A DNA stretch of 64,000 nucleotides, taken from Hsuehochloa calcarea (Eukaryota > Streptophyta > Magnoliopsida > Poales > Poaceae). The notes under the pieces are model-generated. The model did not search any database and had not been told where the DNA came from. It worked only from the letters and a program-made list of their open reading frames with translations. Location of the stretch: contig CM070596.1 of assembly GCA_036346395.1 (NCBI GenBank), forward strand, positions 18,576,177 to 18,640,176, in the 5' to 3' direction. Every line of letters starts with the position of its first letter. The stretch's first letter is position 1. A program made the position numbers and the translations under genes. Positions 58,062 through 64,000 of the stretch are shown piece after piece.

Positions 58062-59795
58062 TTGATGCGCCTCGCTCGAGTCCAATTTGTGCAATCGTGG
58101 GTATTAGTGCGAAAATGTTGTATGCTTCAGGTATACTGTTGTTTTTTCCATGCGCCTAATGCTTGTTAATAGACAGTTTGGAAATGACATGTAAAAAAAG
58201 AAGGCTAAACGCTAGCTGGAGATATGGGAGGAGCAGCCGAAATTACAAACGTGACCTCTTGACTCCAGATTGGATGGCTTCTAACTGGCAGCGTGCTAGA
58301 ATCTGGGTTGTTTGTCCTCGTTTTTAATTTTGCGGCAATGGACGCGAGTGGGTTTGGTTGTTTATAAGCATGTTAATTAGCTGAAGCAAATATACCTTTC
58401 AACATTTTTCTACTCGGAGAATTATGGCGGGTATGACTGGAACCAAACACACTCGTTTAGATCTTCTTCACCTTGCGTGCGGATCTCATCACAAGCAGGC
58501 CTGCGTGGCAGAATCGTTGCGCACGACACAGGCAGACGCACCAGGAGACGAGGACCGTAGAGCGCACAGACGAACGCGCTGCAGCGTCGCGGATACGATG
58601 CGTTAGTAGCGTGCGCGTGTAGCTAGGCGGTCGCCGTCCGGCGCTGCCATAGCCACAGGCCCGCGACGGCCGACGCCTCAACCCGCCTAGCAACAGCGAG
58701 ATGACATCCTCCTCTCCTCTCCATTTGCCCGGAGAGATCTCCTCTCCATTTGCCCGGAGAGAGAGAGAGAATCGATTTTGGTGCTGATTTCTGTTCATGT
58801 TAGTTGGGCCCGCCCCGTCCTTATCCTGACGGATCCGTCCGATCCTCCCTCTTCTTCACTACTTGTACTCTGCTTCTTTGGCGAGGTAGAGTTGAGATTC
58901 TAAATTAGATCAATTTAACTTCGGTACCATTGAATCGTAGCTCAAGATTACTCATATTATAATATAGATATTTGTACTAGCATTACCATACTGATATAAT
59001 ATTTTGCATACTACTTATTTATTTATAGTTTCATTCTAAAAAATTAATATCAATAAATTTTTCTCTAAAATAAAAAATCAGCAAACTCTGGCCTCTAAAA
59101 AAAATAAAAAAATAGCATTTTTTTTTGCCCAAACGACTCTACCACGATTGTACTATGCGATTTTACACGATTCTACGCGATTCTACTCTTTGGATCACGA
59201 CTCTACTACGATTCTACCTGATTTCAATCCACGGTGCGATTTGGATTGACAGACTACCGTGAGTTCGTAGAATCGTAAAACTCTAAGAGTAGGATCATGA
59301 TTCTAGCTATCTTATTCTTTAGCTCTTTATATATACTGGGACGCTCTTTATATATACTAGGATGATAGCGTGCCTTGCTACGCCGTTCATTTCTGGTTGG
59401 TTTGACAACAGGTATAGTCTTCGAATTACATATAATGAGTTCTGTTGTTTTACAGGGTATAGTTTCGTTCGAATATGATTAGTTAGTGTGTGGTGGTGTT
59501 AACAGACTGATATATGTTAGCAGTCTCAAATTTAACAATAGGGATGGCAGTAAAATACAGGATTCATAAGATGGTTTATAACGTTCATACATAGTCGTCG
59601 TACAGAAGTTCTTCATCCGCGCTCCTCTGTTGAAGAATCCAAGTGAAGCTGGCTAACGTTAGACGTTGGTAGTATGAATGGTACTGAGCTAGCAGCTCTT
59701 TCCACAAGAAATGTATCAACCCGAGGGGCTGGTAAGCAGCTAAAACGTGTCCTTATTTGCATATCTTCTTTGTGTGGCTTGGTTTTACTAATTAC
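58062..59795. other. BTB gene 3' side and intergenic DNA
   Basis: The first few hundred bases are probably 3' untranslated sequence. A 22-bp phrase, CCTCTCCATTTGCCCGGAGA, is duplicated at about 58716 and 58742. Around 59140-59310 there is a foldback-like stretch of GATTCTAC/GTAGAATC phrases, possibly an old MITE. A GCTCTTTATATATACT phrase is doubled at about 59323-59360. No gene is recognised. Confidence 0.5.
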
Positions 59796-60229
59796 TGTTA
59801 GAATGATCTTATATCAGGCATTTGGCCCAACGGCCAAATGCCTCCCTCTTGATCGCGCCCTGATCGGGGGCGCCCAGCCCATTTTGGCTGGTGGGCCCCT
59901 GTCGCCAGCGCCATATAAAAGAGGGGTGGGGGCCGGCGGCACGCGACACGAGGTTCACCGTGCCGCCCGAAACCCTAACCCACAAACCCTAGACCGATCG
60001 AAGAAGGGGGCGCTGAAGCGACGGGATCGACCACCGCCGCCTCTACCCCAGTGAAACCGCCGCCGCCCGGGAGACGCCGCCACCAGGGAGACCCCCTCAC
60101 CGACAAACCGCCATGGCTAACCTTTCATCCTCTACATCGGACGGTAGATCCGAAAACCCTAATGCTCTCTCTCTCTCTCTCTGTTTCTCTCATGAATCCA
60201 AAAGAACTCCATCCCAAAAGACTCCAACA
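59796..60229 (+). repeat. 5' LTR of copia C (434 bp)
   Basis: TGTTAGAATG to GACTCCAACA. It has a perfect 12-bp hairpin at 59816-59843, a TATA box (CATATAAAAG, about 59912-59921) and a CT microsatellite near 60165-60190. The primer-binding site follows one base after the end. Confidence 0.92.
59816..59843. promoter_or_regulatory. Perfect 12-bp hairpin near the LTR start
   Basis: AGGCATTTGGCC, a 4-base CAAC loop, then GGCCAAATGCCT, 20 bases from the LTR edge and ~70 bases upstream of the TATA box. Its position in U3 would suit a protein-binding site or RNA structure near the polyadenylated end, but no function is shown by the sequence. Confidence 0.85.
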
Positions 60230-60230
60230 A

Positions 60231-60242
60231 TGGTATCAGAGC
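60231..60242 (+). promoter_or_regulatory. Primer-binding site of copia C
   Basis: TGGTATCAGAGC, a perfect match to the usual initiator tRNA-Met complement, one base after the LTR. Confidence 0.95.
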
Positions 60243-61401
60243 CCTCTAGGCGTAGATCTAGACGGCAAAAAGAAAAGAAAGAAATAGAAAAAGGGGGATC
60301 GAAACCCTAACCCTAGATCTGAAACGGCGGGACTTACCTGGCCGGTATGGGATGGTCGGGCGAGCCGTGGGCTCGCCGTCGTCGTCATTGGGCGAGCGAT
60401 GAGACCGGCCGAGCCGTGGGCTCGCCGTCGCTCCAAAGCCGCCATCGAGAGCGTCCCGCAGCGTGAAAGGGCGCCAACACGGAGCCGCTGACGGCGGCGC
60501 GCTCCTCTCGGGGAGCGCGACGGCGAGAGGCCCGCGATGGCGCCGGTCTTCTTCTTCTCCGCCGCGGCCGTTTCTTCCGCTTCGCGAGCGAAGTGAGAGA
60601 GAGGAGAGGAAGAAATGAGATTAGGGTTACGGGGCGCCGCGCGATCGGAGTTTTGTTCCGCCGAAAACGGCGCTCAGCCGTCCGATTCGAAGCGATGGCT
60701 GAGATCGCGTTGAGGCGGAACGGATCGGAGAAGGGCGCGGCTACGCTGAAAATTCAGCCGTCGGATGTAAATCCGACGGCTAAAAACGCGTCATGAAAAA
60801 CCCTAAACGGCCAGGCCGAGGTCGCATGATAATGGGCCAAAATCACGATAATGGGCGAATGGCGGTTTGAACAAAGAACATGGCGGTTTTGTACAAGAAT
60901 TTGGCGGTTTTGAGCAAGAATTACGAAAAATTGAATTTAATTATTTTTAGAAGTATTATTTGAATGAATTTGATAGAAAAATTGAATAAAATCTCTGTAA
61001 ATTTTTGCACCAACGTGTTATTTTCCAGAGATTAAATGTGTACAGTTATAATGCTTCTGAGAATGAATTATTTTTAGAATAATTTTATGTTTCCGCTGCA
61101 AAAGTTAAATGTTGATTAATTCTTTTAATTAAATTCGAACCAACAGGAGAATTTAATTTTTAAGAATTGTTGTGAATTATGATATTGTTATTTTCGACTA
61201 ACGTTGATAATAACAAGATTATAATTTTAATTGATGATTTTATGCATTGTTTCTATTTACGCCAAATGGTGATATAGATTTAATGTATAGATAAAATTGT
61301 ATGTTTTAATTTTAACCAACGTTGAAACTAAGGCATGCAGTTATTGTTATTATAAATGTTCTCACTATATATGGATTGTGTTTTCAGGAGGATATTCTTT
61401 G
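60243..61401 (+). other. Leader of copia C
   Basis: A GC-rich first half with compositional ORFs is followed by AT-rich sequence up to the gag ATG. AACCCTAACCCTAG at 60303-60316 is part of this leader and is not telomeric. A TTTTCAG acceptor-like site just before the gag start (61381-61387) could allow leader splicing, but this is unproven. Confidence 0.6.
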
Positions 61402-62291
61402 ATGGGCTACATCAGAGATATCCCGGTTCTCAAAGGAGACAATTACGGTGAATGAAAGAAAAAGATTAACCTGGCTTTCATTTTAGCTGAGGTTATTTGG
61501 TAGTCACCACACCGTGTCCTCTGAGCTGTGGCACGGTGAGGAGGCAATGAGGTCGATGTCGCTGCGGCACCAAACAGAGGGACTTTGCTCCCATAAAAAT
61601 ATCATATGCTCTTGATCATAAAAAGTGGGTCACTGCCAACAAGAAATATTTGGCTGTGATAAAGAACACGATGGAGCCTGCAATTGTGGGCTCAATCGCA
61701 GAGTGTGATACTATCACAGAGTACCTTGAGAAAATAAAGAGTCAGTTTACTGGCTCTTCAAAGACTTATGCTACACAACTGATTAAGCAGCTTGTGACAG
61801 AAAGGTACTTTGGTGGTGGCAGTGGCATAAGAGAGCACATACTAAGGATGAGTAACTTGGCATCCAAGCTTAAACCAATGGATTTGGCTCTCAAGGATGA
61901 GTTCCTTATTCATTTGATTTTTGCTTCCTTGCCGGAAAAGTTTGACACCTTTGTTGTCAACTACAACATGCAGCCCGAGAAATGGGATTTAGAAAAGTGC
62001 ATAGCTATGTGTGTGCAAGAGGAAGAAAGATTTAAATCCTCACATGGTGGTTCTATCAACTATGTGAAGGACAACAAGAAAAGGAACTTCAACAGCAACT
62101 TCTCAAAGAACAAAGGAAAAGCCCCTGTCTATCAGCCTCAGCAGAATAAGTTTGCAGTAGACAAAGATCAGTGTCTTCACTGCAAGAAGACGGGACACTA
62201 CAAGAAGAATTGTCCCGATTACTTAAAGATGATAATGGCAAAGAAAGGTGAGAACATTATTACCTTTATAAATGAATCCATGTATGTGTAA
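61402..62291 (+). pseudogene. Copia C gag, broken near its start
   Basis: ATG at 61402 begins MGYIRDIPVLKGDNYGE and meets TGA at 61453 where Trp is expected. A degraded stretch (61480-61620) with frame changes follows. From about 61590 an open frame carries the capsid region (VTANKKYLAVIKNTMEP; YATQLIKQLVTERYF; EEERF). A zinc knuckle, CLHCKKTGHYKKNC, lies at 62172-62213. The stop at 62289-62291 follows MYV, just before the protease. The distal two thirds are well preserved. Confidence 0.9.
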
Positions 62292-64000
62292 TATTCGAAA
62301 TCTACTTGGTGGATTGATTCAGGAGCAACTGTTCATGTTGCTAATTCTTTACAGGGATTCCGTTCGACGAGGACTACGCAAAGAAAAGAAAGATGCATTA
62401 AAGTCGCAAATGGAGTCCAAGCTGAAGTTGAAGCCGTTGGCGATCTTTCATTAGAGCTAGCTGATGGTTTCACTCTTTTACTTAGAGATGTTCTTTATGT
62501 TCCCTCTTTACAGAGGAATTTGATTAGTGTTTCAAAATTGGACAATGATGGTTATGATTATCATTTTGGAAATGACAAGTGTGAAATAATGTTTAATAAA
62601 GAATGTGTTGGTCTTGCCATCAAACAAGATGAGCTTTATTTATTGTCACTTCGTGAAAATGTGAACTCCGTATGTGATGTGAATGAGCGTATATCCTCGC
62701 CTGAGAATGCGAACAGAAAACGAAAGAGAACTCATAAGGCATCGTCGAAATTATGGCATCGCGTTTAGGCCATATTTCGAGAGGAGAATAGAAAGACTAG
62801 TTAAGAATGATATTCTTCCTCTATTAGAGTTCTCAGACTTAGAACAATGCAGAGAATGCATTAAAGGAAAATATGTAAAGAAAATTAAGAAAAACGCAAA
62901 AAGAAGCACAGGAATTCTACAAATTATTCACACAGACATTTGTGGTCCTTTTCTTATGAAAAGTGTGGATGGATATGACTCGTTCATAACATTCACAGAT
63001 GATTACTCCCGTTATGGATATATTTATCTAATCAAAGAAAGAAATGAAGCCTTGGATAAATTCAAGATATTTAAGGCTGAAGTTGAAAACCAACACGATT
63101 TAAAGATTAAGATAGTTCGATCTGATCGTGGGGGGGGGAGTACTACGGTCGACATACCCCATATGGACAAGTTCCTGGACTCTTTGCAAGGTTTTTACAG
63201 AAAATGGCATAGTGGCCCAAAGATTCTACAAGGCGAACCTCAAAAAATGGAGTAGGTGAAAGACGCAACTGCACTCTCGATGGATATGGTGCGAAGCATG
63301 ATGAGCTACTCCACACTCCCATTGAGTTTATGGATGGAGGCGTTGAAAACCACCATTCATATTCTCAATAGAGTGCCTAGTAAGTCGATGCCCAAAACAC
63401 CGTACGAGTTGTGGATGTGAAGAGCTCCTCACTAAACCACTTACGTGTGTGGGGAGTCTCACGAGGCTAAAGTATTTAACCCAAACCTTGGGAAGCTTGA
63501 TCCCAAAACAGTAAGTTGCCATTTCATTGGCTACCCTGAAAAGTCAAAAGGTTTTCGTTTCTACTGTCCAGACAGATATACAAAGTTTGTAGAAATGAGA
63601 CACGCTGTCTTCTTAGAGGATGAAATGATGAGGGGGAGCATGGTAGCTCGAGAGATTGATCTTGAAGAGAAGCGGGTATATGTGCCCACTCCGATGATTC
63701 AAGAGCCATTCTTCACACCACCTGCTGTCGCTGCACCGACGGTGCAAGACACTGTGGTGACAACACCTGTTATTGTTCCTCCTGTGGCAACAATGAATGA
63801 GAATGAGGAACACATTCTTCAGACTATAGAACCCATTGCCACAGATGAAGGGGAGCAACAGCAACCTCAAACAGAAGATGTACCAAATGAGGAGGCCCCG
63901 AGGAGGTCTCAAAGAGTAAGAAGATCAGCTATTTCTGATGATTATCAGATTTATCATACAGAGGAATTCCAAATGGAGGATGATCCCACCTCATTTGAAG
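62292..64000 (+). pseudogene. Copia C pol: protease and integrase, incomplete
   Basis: The protease begins STWWIDSGATVHVANSLQGF (about 62300), with the DSGA catalytic motif intact. The RDVLYVPSLQRNLISVSKLD block and the pre-integrase region follow. LWH...GHISRGRIERLVK (about 62750-62800) has a one-base frame change between the two His. Integrase follows with HTDICGP (62930) and FTDDYSRYGYIYLIKER (about 62993), then SDRGG near 63120 next to a G9 run where the frame is lost again. A later ...SQRVRRS linker (about 63905) leads toward RT. The final stretch is the Pro/Glu-rich spacer between integrase and RT. Confidence 0.9.

Larger units (their letters stand above)
59796..64000 (+). mobile_element. 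Ty1/copia element C, 5' part
   Basis: The 5' LTR (59796-60229), primer-binding site, leader, gag, protease and integrase are present. RT and the 3' LTR lie beyond the window. The 434-bp LTR, the gag type and the protease-integrase order identify copia. Several stops and frame changes occur (61453, about 61490-61620, 62289, about 62760), so it is defective. The 5 bp before the LTR are ATTAC; the partner duplication is outside the window. Confidence 0.92.

Noticed and set aside
60303..60316. AACCCTAACCCTAG resembling plant telomere repeat
   Set aside because: Only two units, embedded in the leader of copia C where AACCCTA phrases are common.
1..64000. tRNA, rRNA or snRNA genes
   Set aside because: I noticed no cloverleaf-type or conserved rRNA sequence by eye; the TGGTATCAGAGC hits are retrotransposon primer-binding sites. 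A covariance-model scan would be needed to exclude small RNA genes.

Overview
The window looks like nuclear DNA of a grass, most likely an Oryza (rice-type) genome. The evidence is one multi-exon plant gene with GT-AG introns and a very GC-rich first exon, and a surrounding mass of nested plant transposable elements (Ty1/copia, Ty3/gypsy, Mutator-like, hAT, Tourist-like MITE). The species is an inference; no marker settles it. I recognised no rRNA, tRNA, CRISPR or bacterial-type feature.

Layout. 1-5991: 3' portion of a Sirevirus-like copia element (S1) with broken pol and a complete 3' LTR. 5992-9725: sequence without a recognised gene, ending in a transposon-like leader with a TATA box and a ~127-bp tandem repeat. 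9726-13990: gypsy 5' LTR, PBS and start of gag, interrupted by a reversed solo LTR of the S1 family (12112-13887, TSD GATAG). 14785-15840: decayed plant-mobile-domain (PMD) gene with intron-like boundaries. 15841-18900: LTR-like and GC-rich sequence without a credible gene. 19682-21790: decayed hAT transposase. 22416-24335: compact minus-strand LTR element that encodes only gag (TSD TGTTA). 26232-27562: unprocessed pseudogene resembling the plant At5g41620-type coiled-coil family. 28303-33450: minus-strand copia LTR and gypsy LTR/gag debris.

33730-50194 is a long-TIR Mutator-like element (MULE A). Its transposase gene is split by a complete 10.95-kb Sirevirus-like element (S2, 36199-47148, TSD GTTGT). 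A second element with the same kind of ends but no transposase (MULE B, 50209-52294) abuts it. 52706-58061 is the only ordinary host gene: a six-exon LRB/POB1-type BTB-BACK protein, a predicted CUL3 ubiquitin-ligase adaptor, carrying an apparent one-base frameshift in exon 2. 59796-64000 is the 5' part of another copia element (LTR, PBS, gag, protease, integrase) running off the window.

The main patterns are these. All 12 premature stops in the MULE transposase are TAG or TGA, as expected from decay at CAG and CGA. Recurrent CTG/CAG to CG-type changes occur in S2 and may be an artefact. Two unrelated palindromic motifs are arrayed in analogous positions of the two Sirevirus LTR families. The one host gene has a frame lesion in an exon that could be skipped in frame.
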